A stretch of DNA of 64,000 nucleotides from DATBSK01 sp964501785 (GTDB taxonomy: Bacteria; Actinomycetota; Acidimicrobiia; IMCC26256; PALSA-555): the NCBI GenBank assembly GCA_964501785.1, contig CAZCUD010000002.1, forward strand, positions 124,001 through 188,000, in the 5' to 3' direction. The translations under genes and the position numbers were made by a program. Below, one piece after another: positions 32,373-40,370 of this stretch (position 1 is the first letter of the stretch; the number at the start of each line of letters is the position of its first letter). The notes under the pieces were generated by a model, which saw only the letters and a program-made list of their open reading frames with translations, had not been told where the DNA came from and searched no databases.

Positions 32373-33059
32373 CTATCGGTTGTCGGGCGAGCGATCGGCC
32401 CACCGCTCGAGGCGTGCCCGCAGCTGTCGGCCCGCCTGCAGCGGGGCGAACACACCCTCTGCCTCGACGGTCACCCGACCACGCTGGACGATCCGCCCCT
32501 TCGTGTACGTGCGCCGATCCTCGAGCTGGTCGACCCAGGCCTCGAAGCGAGCCTCCTCGTGGAGCAGCGTCGGCAGCCGGTAGCGCATCGACAGAGACAC
32601 CGTGAGCCCCGCCGCGTTGGCGACCATGTTCGCCGCCGTCAGGACGATGTCGAACGTCGCGGCGATCACCGCGCCGTGGACGCACCCGGGCGGACCCTCG
32701 TACGGGGTCGTGAACGATGCGCGGCCGATCGCCCGGTCACCGTCGAACTCGATGGCCACGGGGAGCGCGAGCGGCGTGTAGCGCCCGATGACCACGTCGA
32801 ACGGCATGCGCTCGGCCATCGTGTCGGCGTCGAAGATCTCGTCCGAGCCGCCGGTCTCGGTGATGTGCGGGACCGGGTCGGGGACGTGCGCCTCGAGCCG
32901 TTCGGCCACCTCGTCGAGCCGGGCGGTGCACGCGACCAGCTCGGGTCCCGGAGCACGGTTGACGACCGTCGCCGCGACGAGGCGCCGAACGGAGCGGGCG
33001 AGGTCGGCGAGCTCGTCGGCTCGCCCGGTGGTGCCGGGATGCGCGGGCTGGGCGGTCAT
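32373..33059 (-). CDS. Hotdog-fold thioesterase family protein
   Basis: A 228-residue protein with an N-terminal helical extension (to about residue 75) and a PaaI/4HBT-type hotdog core. The core runs PLALPVAIEFDGDRAIGRASF, then GPPGCVHGAVIAATFDIVL (His-Gly-Ala helix start), then LTVSLSMRYRLPTLLHEEARF. It probably hydrolyses acyl-CoA thioesters in the neighbouring lipid pathway. It lies 12 nt upstream of the methyltransferase gene. The long N-terminal extension is unusual for simple PaaI proteins. Confidence 0.82.
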   Translation of the reverse strand: MTAQPAHPGTTGRADELADLARSVRRLVAATVVNRAPGPELVACTARLDEVAERLEAHVPDPVPHITETGGSDEIFDADTMAERMPFDVVIGRYTPLALPVAIEFDGDRAIGRASFTTPYEGPPGCVHGAVIAATFDIVLTAANMVANAAGLTVSLSMRYRLPTLLHEEARFEAWVDQLEDRRTYTKGRIVQRGRVTVEAEGVFAPLQAGRQLRARLERWADRSPDNR

Positions 33060-33084
33060 GCGGGCGCCGACAGTAGGCGGCCGG

Positions 33085-34476
33085 TCAGATGTCGGGCGTC
33101 GCGACCAGCTCGCCGCCCTTCACCGCTTCGAGCATGCGCGAGTGGTCGGCGTCGTTGCGGTCTGCGTACTTCCGGGCGAAGTCGCCGATCGCGCGATCGA
33201 ACACGTCGTCGTCACCCAGGTAGCCACTGACCTCGGCCGGGTCACCGGAGCGAGCGTGCGCACGCGCGAGCACGAGCCCGCAGAAGCGTCCGTAGCGGCG
33301 CAGCCGTCGCGCACCCATCCTGGAGACGTCGATCGAGAGCTTCCCGTCCCAGAGCTGTCGGAAGTAGAAGTCGATCGCACGGCCGTCCGACGCCTCGAAG
33401 CGGGACCAGCCCAACAGCACGTCGCTCGCGGCCTGCGTCAGACGCTGCCCCTCGACCACCCGCTGACCCGAGTTCTCGAAGGGGCTCGGCGCCAGGTGGG
33501 CTTCGAGCACCGAGCTCGTCGCCTCCTTGAGCTGGAGGAAGAGCGGATCGCCGTCGCCCGACTCGAGCAGGAGGATCCAGCAGCGGGTGCCCACGCTCCC
33601 CACCCCGACCACGCGTCGCGCTGCGTCGACGAGGCGGTACGACGCCAGCACCTGCTGACGGTCGAGCGGGAGGCCATCGCGGTAGGCGTCGAGGAACGTC
33701 ACGATCCGCGCGAGCTCTGCCTCGACCTGCTCGGGCTCGGGACGAACGGTGATCGGCGGGGCATGGACGATGCGCCGGCGACCGTCGACGACCTCGGTCA
33801 AGCGCTCCGCCGCGCGTCGGCGGTCCTTCCGCTTGGCCTTGGTCTCGGCCTTGCGCACCCGCCGATCGAGGTCGGCGTCCTTCTCGGTGCTCGCCACGGC
33901 GGCGAGGTCGTCGAGCTCCACTCGGGCGTACCAGACGTCGAGCGGATCCATCCCCGCCGCGATCGCGAGCGCCTCCCGGTAGACCCGAACGGTGTCGGTC
34001 ACGACGGCCTGCTCGACGGCAGGTCCGAGGTCGTTGTCGCGGGCGGCGAGCACGAGGCTCGCCGCGAGTCGCTTCACGTCCCACTCGAACGGTCCGGGCA
34101 GCGTCTCGTCGAAGTCGTTCACGTCGGCGACGATCCGCCGATCCGGCGCCGCGAACGCGCCGAAGTTCGCGAGGTGCGCGTCGCCGCAGAGCTGCACGTC
34201 GATGTCCGTGCGAGGCAGGGGCGCGAGGTCGGCAGCCATGACGGCCGCCGCGCCCCGATAGAAGGTGAACGGCGTCGCGAGCATCCGGCCGTAGCGGATC
34301 GGGACGAGCTCCTCGACCCGCGTCGAGTCCTGTGCGCGCAGGATTGCGAGCGGGTCGGCTCGGCCAGCCGTAGCTCCGAGCTCGGCGTGTGCCTCTCGCG
34401 GCACCTCGTCGCGACGCGCCCGTCCGGCGTCGGCCCGCGCTGCACGCGGGAGGACCTCTGCGAGCTGCGGTGCCAC
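33085..34476 (-). CDS. DUF2252 family protein
   Basis: A 463-residue protein with the full DUF2252 pattern: RYGRMLATPFTFYRGAAAVM near residue 60, CGDAHLANFG (kinase-like catalytic loop), DVNDFDETLPGPFEWDVKRL (DFD-like metal loop), and the C-terminal FYFRQLWDGKLSI. The fold resembles aminoglycoside phosphotransferase-type kinases, but substrate and activity are unknown. The start is GTG 34476, 3 nt after the SnoaL gene stop, so the two are co-transcribed. Confidence 0.92.
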   Translation of the reverse strand: MAPQLAEVLPRAARADAGRARRDEVPREAHAELGATAGRADPLAILRAQDSTRVEELVPIRYGRMLATPFTFYRGAAAVMAADLAPLPRTDIDVQLCGDAHLANFGAFAAPDRRIVADVNDFDETLPGPFEWDVKRLAASLVLAARDNDLGPAVEQAVVTDTVRVYREALAIAAGMDPLDVWYARVELDDLAAVASTEKDADLDRRVRKAETKAKRKDRRRAAERLTEVVDGRRRIVHAPPITVRPEPEQVEAELARIVTFLDAYRDGLPLDRQQVLASYRLVDAARRVVGVGSVGTRCWILLLESGDGDPLFLQLKEATSSVLEAHLAPSPFENSGQRVVEGQRLTQAASDVLLGWSRFEASDGRAIDFYFRQLWDGKLSIDVSRMGARRLRRYGRFCGLVLARAHARSGDPAEVSGYLGDDDVFDRAIGDFARKYADRNDADHSRMLEAVKGGELVATPDI

Positions 34477-34479
34477 GGC

Positions 34480-34920
34480 TCAGCCCGCCTCCGGGTCCTT
34501 CGCCGACTCCTCGATGATGTGCTCCAGCCACCAGGCCGGCGCGTTGTCGGTGATGTTCGAGATGTTGGAGTAGTCGTGCCAACGGGCGATCTTGCCGTCG
34601 CGCAGCTGGGTCACCGACACGAACGAGTGGTCGATCACCTCGCCGGTGTGGAAGCGCCAGCGCTCGGTGTGCTCGGTCATCACGAGATCACCACCAGCGA
34701 TCATGTTGGTGCCGGGCAGGTGCTCGTATCCCGCGAGCGGCTCGATCCCGATGCGGAGCCTGCGCAGCACGCCGTCGGGTCCGGTGCCCCCCGGACCGGG
34801 AACCCCCACGTCGGTGTAGTGCGCGTCGTCGGTGAGCAGCGCGCGCATCCCGTCCCAGTCGCGCTCGGCCAGCGCGTCCCAGAACTGCTGCACCACCTGC
34901 ATGTTGTCGGTCTCGGACAC
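34480..34920 (-). CDS. SnoaL / limonene-epoxide hydrolase-like protein
   Basis: A 146-residue alpha+beta cone-fold protein (NTF2 superfamily). It opens VQQFWDALAERDWDGMRALLTDDAHYTD and has VMTEHTERWRFHTGEVIDHSFVSVTQLRDGKIARWHDYSN, the standard order of helices and strands. Members are epoxide hydrolases, cyclases or ligand-binding proteins. The Arg-Asp-Asp catalytic set of limonene epoxide hydrolase is not clearly present. The start is GTG 34920 with AGGAGA upstream. Confidence 0.85.
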   Translation of the reverse strand: MSETDNMQVVQQFWDALAERDWDGMRALLTDDAHYTDVGVPGPGGTGPDGVLRRLRIGIEPLAGYEHLPGTNMIAGGDLVMTEHTERWRFHTGEVIDHSFVSVTQLRDGKIARWHDYSNISNITDNAPAWWLEHIIEESAKDPEAG

Positions 34921-34956
34921 GATCGCGATCTCCTGTTCGCCGGGCGCCTGCGATCC

Positions 34957-35571
34957 CTACGCGGGCGTCGCCACGCCCTCGTACATGAAGCCGAAGAACC
35001 TCGGGCCCGGAACGTAGTAGCGGTCGAGGCTGGTGATCTCGAAGCCGGCGTCGGTCACGAGACGGTCGATGGGTCGGTTGAGGTGACAGCCGCCGGCGAT
35101 CCGGCGCTGCAGCGGCGTGAGTCGGTCCTGCCACCGGACGACCTTCTCGTCGGGCGCGCGGCCGTGCTCGAGGAAGTGCACCGAGCCGCCCGGACGCAGC
35201 ACGCGTCGCATCTCGCGCAGCGACTGCTCGACGTCGGGGATCGTGCAGAGCGTCCACGTGGTCAGCACGTGGTCGACGCTCGCGTCGGCGAGCGGCAGGG
35301 ACTCACCGTCGAGCCCGACGTACTCGATCGGCACCGAGCTCGCCGCGACGCGCTCCTCGGCGAGCCGACGCCCCAACGTCGCGGGGTCGACGGCCTGCAC
35401 CCGTGTGACGGTCTCGGGGTAGTAGGGCACGTTGCGCCCCGAGCCGAACCCCACCTCGAGGACCTCGCCCTCGAGCCCGGCAGCCACCCGCCGGCGCAGC
35501 TTCCCGAGCCGCTTGCTCCCGAGCGCGACGTCGACGATCCGTGGCAGGACCTTGTCCTCGTAGAAGCCCAT
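34957..35571 (-). CDS. Class I SAM-dependent methyltransferase
   Basis: A 204-residue UbiE/Methyltransf_11-type enzyme. Motif I is EVLEVGFGSGRNVPYY (about residues 36-51), motif II VQAVDPATLG, and motif III LPLADASVDHVLTTWTLCTI. A post-motif follows: LREMRRVLRPGGSVHFLEHG. The C-terminal PLQRRIAGGCHLNRPID segment is typical of small actinobacterial lipid or thiol methyltransferases. The substrate is unknown. It continues the minus-strand series 36 nt upstream of the SnoaL gene. Confidence 0.86.
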   Translation of the reverse strand: MGFYEDKVLPRIVDVALGSKRLGKLRRRVAAGLEGEVLEVGFGSGRNVPYYPETVTRVQAVDPATLGRRLAEERVAASSVPIEYVGLDGESLPLADASVDHVLTTWTLCTIPDVEQSLREMRRVLRPGGSVHFLEHGRAPDEKVVRWQDRLTPLQRRIAGGCHLNRPIDRLVTDAGFEITSLDRYYVPGPRFFGFMYEGVATPA

Positions 35572-35607
35572 CGGCCCATGTTGGTCGCTGGCGAGGATCG
35601 CCGCGAC

Positions 35608-36210
35608 TCAGATCGCGCCGACGTCGACCCCACGCGCCGTTCGGTCGTACGCCCGGAGCGCGCCGACCACCCGGGTCGCGACCATCGAGGCCTGCCGCTC
35701 GTCGCAGCCCGGGGGATGCGACACGAGGACCTGCAGGCTTCCCCGCCGCCGATGCACGGTGGCGCTCACCTCGTCCACGTCGGCGCCGACGACGGCCCAG
35801 GCATCTCGCGCCGCCTTGGTGGCGAGCTCGGAGTGGCGGGCCAACGGCGCGTCGGCCGCCTCCTCGCACGCTCGCACGACGTCGGCGTCGGCGTGCACCT
35901 GCGAGGTCGCCCAAGGCCTGAGGGCGCTGGCACCGTCGCTGGCGACCACGAGCGGCACGTGCTGTCGCACACCGCACACGGCTCCGTCCTCGTACGGCGA
36001 TGGTGCACCGGTTCGCGCATCGTGCACGTCGAGGACGACGTCGACCGGATCACCCTCGAGCGGGCAACGCTGCCCTTCGAGGAGCGCGGCGCACGGGAAC
36101 GCGGGGCCTGTGTCGTCGTGGCAGCGCACGACCTCGTGGCCTGCTCCTTCGAGCTCGTCGGCCGCCTCGCGCACGCTGACAGGGACGGACCCGACCACGA
36201 GCACCCGCAT
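35608..36210 (-). CDS. Hypothetical protein with Rossmann-like N-terminus
   Basis: A 200-residue protein from ATG 36210. It starts MRVLVVGSVPVSVREAADEL, then AGHEVVRCHDDTGPAFPCAAL, suggesting a nucleotide-binding beta-alpha unit. DGAVCGVRQHVPLVVASD and a C-terminal RRGSLQVLVSHPPGCDERQAS segment follow. I do not recognise the family. The longer open frame upstream (to 36708) has poor codon character and was not used. Confidence 0.7.
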   Translation of the reverse strand: MRVLVVGSVPVSVREAADELEGAGHEVVRCHDDTGPAFPCAALLEGQRCPLEGDPVDVVLDVHDARTGAPSPYEDGAVCGVRQHVPLVVASDGASALRPWATSQVHADADVVRACEEAADAPLARHSELATKAARDAWAVVGADVDEVSATVHRRRGSLQVLVSHPPGCDERQASMVATRVVGALRAYDRTARGVDVGAI

Positions 36211-36332
36211 GACGCCTCCTCTCGACCGGGCGAGCATCGCTCTCGCGGCCGACCGATCGACAGGGTCGTGCGGTCCGAGCTGCCGGGACCTTCGGCCCCA
36301 TCGGCGAGCCGCGGTCTCGGCGGGTCGTGCGG

Positions 36333-36617
36333 TCAGACCCGCACGACCTGGGCCCGCACCGTGGGTCGAAGGGCGCGCTCGACGACGAGGCAGTCGTCGT
36401 CGACGTCGATCCGGGTGAACGAGGACCAGCGACCGAACCGCAGCGCCCGGCCGGCATCCCCGTCGCGTGGCCCCCGCTGGAACCGCCGACGTCGGAGGTC
36501 CAGCAGCCAGCGTGATTCGGTGGTCTCGACGGCGACGACGTCGTCGTCGACGAGGCGCCCGACCACCCGGAGCCGTCGCAGATCGTCCTCGATGTCGTCG
36601 ATGCGGGGGCGCGTCAT
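36333..36617 (-). CDS. Small basic hypothetical protein
   Basis: A 94-residue protein, MTRPRIDDIEDDLRRLRV at the start and LVVERALRPTVRAQVVRV at the end. It alternates short beta strands with Arg-rich turns (RWLLDLRRRRFQRGPRDGD) and looks like one small beta domain, perhaps nucleic-acid or anion binding. Codon third positions are GC-rich in this frame. It lies alone between the hypothetical gene and the two-component cluster, with 122 nt downstream and 59 nt upstream that hold nothing I can identify. No family recognised. Confidence 0.6.
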   Translation of the reverse strand: MTRPRIDDIEDDLRRLRVVGRLVDDDVVAVETTESRWLLDLRRRRFQRGPRDGDAGRALRFGRWSSFTRIDVDDDCLVVERALRPTVRAQVVRV

Positions 36618-36676
36618 GGCGGGAGCCTGCTGCAGCCAGATTGCGATCGTGTTGCGCCGCCGCGCCCGTCTCGCGA

Positions 36677-37258
36677 TCAGCCTCCGGCGAGCAGCTCGGC
36701 GTAGTCACGGGGGCTGACCGGTCCCTGGACGAGGGTGCCGTCCCCCTGCGGGACCTGGACCGGCTCGCCGTCGAGCTGGAAGAGGACGCGCTCGACGTCG
36801 GGGTCGCCGGCCGCGGTGAGGACGAGCTGGCCGATCGCCAGCGCCGAGCCGCCCTCGGCGCCGTCGAGGTCGGTCACGAGCTGCACGACGAGCGTCCCGT
36901 CGCCACGGACCCGAGCCCGGCGGATGCGGGTGCCGCTCGGGATCGCCGTCCCGATGCCGAGCGCGCTCTCCGACGGGGTCGGCCCCGCGACGAGGTTCCG
37001 GAGCAACATGAGCGGGTCGTCGCCCTCGGTGTCGCCGCGCGACACGGGCACGAGCTCCTCGTCGACGACGAAGAACAGCGTCTGCGGGTCCAGGACGGAC
37101 GTCGACGGAGTCGGCGCCGACGTGGAGGTCGTGTCGAGCAGCTGGAACGGCACCTCGGTGTCGTCGATCACCTCGGGCTGGTCCTGCGCGCCCGGGCTGC
37201 ACGCCGCGATGAGGGCGGCCGCGATGCCCAACGCGAGCGCGCGCGACGCTCCGCTCAT
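36677..37258 (-). CDS. GerMN-domain lipoprotein
   Basis: A 193-residue secreted lipoprotein. I chose ATG 37258 because it overlaps the kinase stop as ATGA and gives a compact signal peptide ending in the lipobox IAAC. After a Thr/Ser linker comes a GerMN domain (TLFFVVDEELVPVSR, LRNLVAGPTPSESALGIGTAIPSGTRI, GDGTLVVQL, AIGQLVLTAAGDPDVERVLFQLDGE). In Actinobacteria the MtrA-MtrB pair is followed by the GerMN lipoprotein LpqB. This one is in the same position but lacks LpqB's long beta-propeller region, so it is a short version. Confidence 0.88.
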   Translation of the reverse strand: MSGASRALALGIAAALIAACSPGAQDQPEVIDDTEVPFQLLDTTSTSAPTPSTSVLDPQTLFFVVDEELVPVSRGDTEGDDPLMLLRNLVAGPTPSESALGIGTAIPSGTRIRRARVRGDGTLVVQLVTDLDGAEGGSALAIGQLVLTAAGDPDVERVLFQLDGEPVQVPQGDGTLVQGPVSPRDYAELLAGG

Positions 37259-38643
37259 GCCTCGCGCCACGGGAGCTCCACGACGAACCGGGCACCGGAC
37301 CCCGAGGTCTTCGCCTCGACCCTCACCGAGCCGCCGTGCAGTCGCACGTGCTCCGCGACGAGCGCCAGGCCCAGCCCGGTGGACGAGTCGGCGACCCGGT
37401 CACCGGACTTGGCGCCGCGATAGAAGCGGTCGAAGACCTTCGCCCGTTCGGCCTCGGCGATGCCCGGCCCGTCGTCCTCCACCGCGATCTCGATCCGGTC
37501 CCCCACTCTGCGCACGGCGACCCTCGTGGCGCCCAGTCCGTGCGACGCCGCGTTCTCCAACAGGTTCGCCACCACGCGCTCGATCCGTCGCTTGTCGACG
37601 AGCAGCGGCGTCCGCGCCACCTCGGGGGCGATCTCCACGACCAGGGGATCGGCCCGGTAGCGGGTCGTGACGTTGATGACGAGATCGCCCAACATCACGG
37701 GATCCAGCTCGAGCGGATCCACGTCCGCCTCGGCGCGGCTCAGCTCGAGGAGCTCCTGGACCACCTGCTGGAACCGGGCGACCTCGCCCACCATGAGCTC
37801 GACCGCGTCGCGGGCGCGAGGCGACAGGTCTGCCGCCGAACGTTCGAGGACGTTGGCCGATGCCGCGAGCGTCGTGAGCGGGGACCGCAGCTCGTGGCTG
37901 ACGTCGGAGACGAAGCGCGCATCACGCTCGATGCGCTGCTCGAGCGCGGAGGCCATCTGGTTGAACGACGTCACCACCTGCTCGAGGTCGGGATCCGGCT
38001 GTGACGACAGGCGGGCCTGGAGGTCGCCTTCGGCGATCCGAGCCGCGGCCTGGCTCACCTCGTTGACGGGGCGCAGCACCCGCCGGGCGGCCCAGGTGCC
38101 CAGCACCGCGGCGCCGATCGTCGTGGTCGCCGCGGCCGCGAACAGCGAGTTGCGGATGACCCCGAGGGTGTCCTGGAGCTCGTCGAGGCTGAAGACCTCG
38201 TAGAACGAACCACCCACTGCCGGGATCGGCACACCGACGGCGAGGAAGGTCTCCCCGTCACGGGTGAACCGTTGTCGTCCCGACTGGCCCTCGTCGACGA
38301 CCTCGCGCAGGCTGCGCGGCAGGACGCGCGGCCCGGCCGTCAAGCCAGTCGCGTACCAGTCGCTGCCCTGGCGCATGAAGACCCGGCGCCGATCGCTGAC
38401 GTCGAGCCCCTCGAGCACCGCAGCCGGGTCGCCCGTCGTCCCGCCGAGCGCGTCCCGAGCCGCGCGCGCGTCGAGGTAGGTCTGGCGCGTCGCGAGGCGC
38501 AGGCGCTGATCGAGCAGGTACCGCTCCGCGAGCAGGTAGGTGGCCACGGCCAGGACCGCTGCGAGGACCAGCGCACCCAACGCGAACGTCGCGGCGACGC
38601 GGACGCGCAGGCGCGCGCGGGCAGGCCGGACACGCCTGCTCAC
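37255..38643 (-). CDS. Sensor histidine kinase (MtrB-like)
   Basis: A 462-residue membrane kinase. Transmembrane helices lie at about 15-37 and 166-186 and bracket an extracytoplasmic sensor region. A HAMP domain follows (RVLRPVNEVSQAAARIAEGDLQ). The HisKA domain carries the phospho-acceptor H250 (DVSHELRSPLTTL), and the ATPase domain has the N box NLLENAASHG, DDGPGI and GLGLALV. The start is GTG 38643, overlapping the regulator stop as GTGA. It phosphorylates the response regulator encoded just upstream. The sensed signal is unknown; MtrB homologues act in cell envelope and division control. Confidence 0.93.
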   Translation of the reverse strand: MSRRVRPARARLRVRVAATFALGALVLAAVLAVATYLLAERYLLDQRLRLATRQTYLDARAARDALGGTTGDPAAVLEGLDVSDRRRVFMRQGSDWYATGLTAGPRVLPRSLREVVDEGQSGRQRFTRDGETFLAVGVPIPAVGGSFYEVFSLDELQDTLGVIRNSLFAAAATTTIGAAVLGTWAARRVLRPVNEVSQAAARIAEGDLQARLSSQPDPDLEQVVTSFNQMASALEQRIERDARFVSDVSHELRSPLTTLAASANVLERSAADLSPRARDAVELMVGEVARFQQVVQELLELSRAEADVDPLELDPVMLGDLVINVTTRYRADPLVVEIAPEVARTPLLVDKRRIERVVANLLENAASHGLGATRVAVRRVGDRIEIAVEDDGPGIAEAERAKVFDRFYRGAKSGDRVADSSTGLGLALVAEHVRLHGGSVRVEAKTSGSGARFVVELPWREA

Positions 38644-39320
38644 TTGACCAGCTTGTAGCCGAGGCCGCGGACCGTGACGATCAGGTTGGGGACCGCGGGA
38701 TCGGCTTCGATCTTGGTCCGCAAGCGACGGACATGCGCGTCGACCAGGCGCGCGTCGCCGAAGTAGTCGTAGCCCCAGATCCGCTCGAGCAGCTGCTCAC
38801 GGCTGAGCACGATCCCGGGATGCAAGGCGAGCTCGCAGAGCAGCCGGAACTCGGTCTTCGTAAGTGGGATCTCCTCGCCGCCGCGCCGGACGATGCCGGC
38901 GGCGGGCTCGATCTCGACGTCCCCGAAGACCAGCCGGTCGGGCGGCGCCGTGGGCGTCGAGCTCCGGCGGAGGAGCGAGCGGATCCGGGCCGTGAGCTCC
39001 TTCACGGCGAAGGGCTTGGTCACGTAGTCGTCCGCCCCGGCCTCGAGCCCTGCGACGACGTCATGGGTGTCGGCGCGGGCGGTCACGACCAGGATCGGGA
39101 CCCCGCTCGTCTTGCGGAGCTCCCGACACACGTCGAAGCCGCTCATGCCGGGCAGCATGAGGTCGACGAGCACCACGTCGGGGCTCGTCCGGGAGTGGGC
39201 CGCGAGGCCCTGCTCGCCGTCCCCCGCTTCGTCGACGTCGTAGCCCTCGTCCTCGAGGGCGAGCCGGAGGGCGCGTCGGATGCGGTCGTCGTCCTCCACG
39301 ACGAGGATGCGGGTGGCCAC
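38640..39320 (-). CDS. OmpR/PhoB-family response regulator (MtrA-like)
   Basis: A 226-residue regulator starting GTG 39320 (VATRILVVEDDD). The receiver domain has acidic D10-D11 and D12, the phosphorylation site D53 (LVDLMLPG), the Thr/Ser switch (VVTAR) and K102 (VTKPF). The C-terminal winged helix spans residues about 128-226 (PLTKTEFRLLCELALHPGIVLSREQLLERIWG, then DAHVRRLRTKIE). It overlaps its kinase gene by 4 nt. The frame can be extended upstream to 39416, but that part lacks receiver character. The three-gene order resembles mtrA-mtrB-lpqB. Confidence 0.93.
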   Translation of the reverse strand: MATRILVVEDDDRIRRALRLALEDEGYDVDEAGDGEQGLAAHSRTSPDVVLVDLMLPGMSGFDVCRELRKTSGVPILVVTARADTHDVVAGLEAGADDYVTKPFAVKELTARIRSLLRRSSTPTAPPDRLVFGDVEIEPAAGIVRRGGEEIPLTKTEFRLLCELALHPGIVLSREQLLERIWGYDYFGDARLVDAHVRRLRTKIEADPAVPNLIVTVRGLGYKLVK

Positions 39321-39351
39321 GGGACGATCGTTGCAGGCGGCGCGGCGCTGG

Positions 39352-39615
39352 TCAGGTCGAGCGCGCGACAGAAGGCCCCATGCGCACTCGGATACCCAAT
39401 CCCCCGCACGCCGCAATCTGGCGGAGCCCGGCAGAGGTCCAGGCTTCCATCCCCCGCAGATCGATCTCCACGCGCAGCGGGCCTTCGACGCTGACCGCCG
39501 CCCGGGCCGCCTCGTGAACCGCTTCGGCCGCGACCGAGTCGAGGGACCCAGAGACCGTGATGACCGTCGTGTCCCCCCGTCGACCCACGTCGACTCTCGA
39601 CGGTGCGACCGTCAC
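39352..39615 (-). CDS. Short STAS-like protein B
   Basis: An 87-residue protein from GTG 39615, which overlaps the stop of the upstream STAS-like gene (GTGA). The pattern TTVITVSGSLDSVAAEAVHEAARAA, then LRVEIDLRGMEAWTSAGLRQI matches a STAS domain (anti-sigma factor antagonist fold); the TSAGL loop corresponds to the DSSGL phosphorylation loop, with the first Ser replaced by Thr. It ends earlier than classic RsbV/SpoIIAA. No switch kinase is encoded nearby. A longer frame to 39741 exists but overlaps the neighbour completely. Confidence 0.65.
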   Translation of the reverse strand: MTVAPSRVDVGRRGDTTVITVSGSLDSVAAEAVHEAARAAVSVEGPLRVEIDLRGMEAWTSAGLRQIAACGGLGIRVRMGPSVARST

Positions 39616-39905
39616 CGGGTCGCCTGCGATGCTCTGGGTCCCCCGACCGCGGGCTCGGACCGTCGGCGACGAGGACCGGTGCGGAGTCGCACTCCCGCCC
39701 CGACGAGCCCCTCGAGCGATCGGAGCGCGGTCGTCTGGCACCGGGTCGTCGCCTGGAGATCGACGACGAGGTCGGCCAACGCCCCGCCACCTTCGAGATA
39801 GTCGGTGACGACGCGGTGCAGCCGTGCCGCGCCGGCACGGTCGAAGTCGCCCCGCACGCGCAGGACGACGTCGGCGCCGTCGTGCGTGACCGTGAAGACG
39901 CGCAA
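39612..39905 (-). CDS. Short STAS-like protein A
   Basis: A 97-residue protein. I chose the TTG at 39905 because GAGGAG lies seven bases upstream, inside the end of the DksA-like gene region; the longer frame upstream lacks a ribosome site. The sequence LRVFTVTHDGADVVLRVRGDFDRAGAARLHRVVTDYLEGG, then ALADLVVDLQATTRCQTTALRSLEGL follows the STAS strand-helix order but lacks a recognisable phospho-serine loop (CQTTAL). It could be a degenerate antagonist or a partner of the protein at 39352-39615. Confidence 0.6.
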   Translation of the reverse strand: MRVFTVTHDGADVVLRVRGDFDRAGAARLHRVVTDYLEGGGALADLVVDLQATTRCQTTALRSLEGLVGAGVRLRTGPRRRRSEPAVGGPRASQATR

Positions 39906-39919
39906 CGTCTCGCTCCTCG

Positions 39920-40228
39920 TCAACGGCGGCGTTCGGCTCGCGACTGGCAGTCGAGACACCGGGCCGCCGACGGCAGCGCAGTCAGCCGCGCGATCGACAC
40001 CGCCTGGCCACAATCGACGCACCATCCGAACGTGCCGCGGTCGAGACGCTCGAGCGCCTCTCGCAGCGCCTCGGTCGCGTCGTCGACCGCGAGCTCCACA
40101 TCGGGCTCACGACGACTGGAGGCATCCAGCTCGTCGAGCAGCCGCTCGCGCCAGATGGCGCGCAGCGCTTCGTCGAGCGGCTCGTCGACCGCGGCGGGCG
40201 CGAGGCTGGCGCGGGACTCGTGCGGCAT
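39920..40228 (-). CDS. DksA/TraR-type C4 zinc-finger protein
   Basis: A 102-residue protein from ATG 40228, which has GAGGTGAT nine bases upstream. The helical N-terminus (LDEALRAIWRERLLDELDAS...) leads to a TraR/DksA finger: GTFGWCVDCGQAVSIARLTALPSAARCLDCQSRAE, with four cysteines in CxxC pairs. Such proteins bind the secondary channel of RNA polymerase and modulate stress responses. It lies 14 nt upstream of the STAS pair on the same strand, so they may be one operon. Confidence 0.88.
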   Translation of the reverse strand: MPHESRASLAPAAVDEPLDEALRAIWRERLLDELDASSRREPDVELAVDDATEALREALERLDRGTFGWCVDCGQAVSIARLTALPSAARCLDCQSRAERRR

Positions 40229-40370
40229 CGGTGGATCACCTCGATCACTGCTCGGGTCGCGCCACTGTCGCCGCGCCACATTGCGATCCCGTGACGGACC
40301 GATGCGCCTTCCGTCTCGCCTGCCCCTCGGCCGGCGAGGCTCCCTGCCCGCTCGGCCGCCGGATCGGGGC

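Noticed and set aside
28614..33230. Long plus-strand frames over the lipid cluster
   Set aside because: They mirror thiolase, desaturase and methyltransferase genes that carry all family motifs on the other strand.
32788..36717. A 1309-codon open frame on the plus strand
   Set aside because: It is antisense to six well-supported minus-strand genes and has Arg/Val/Gly-rich shadow composition typical of high-GC DNA.
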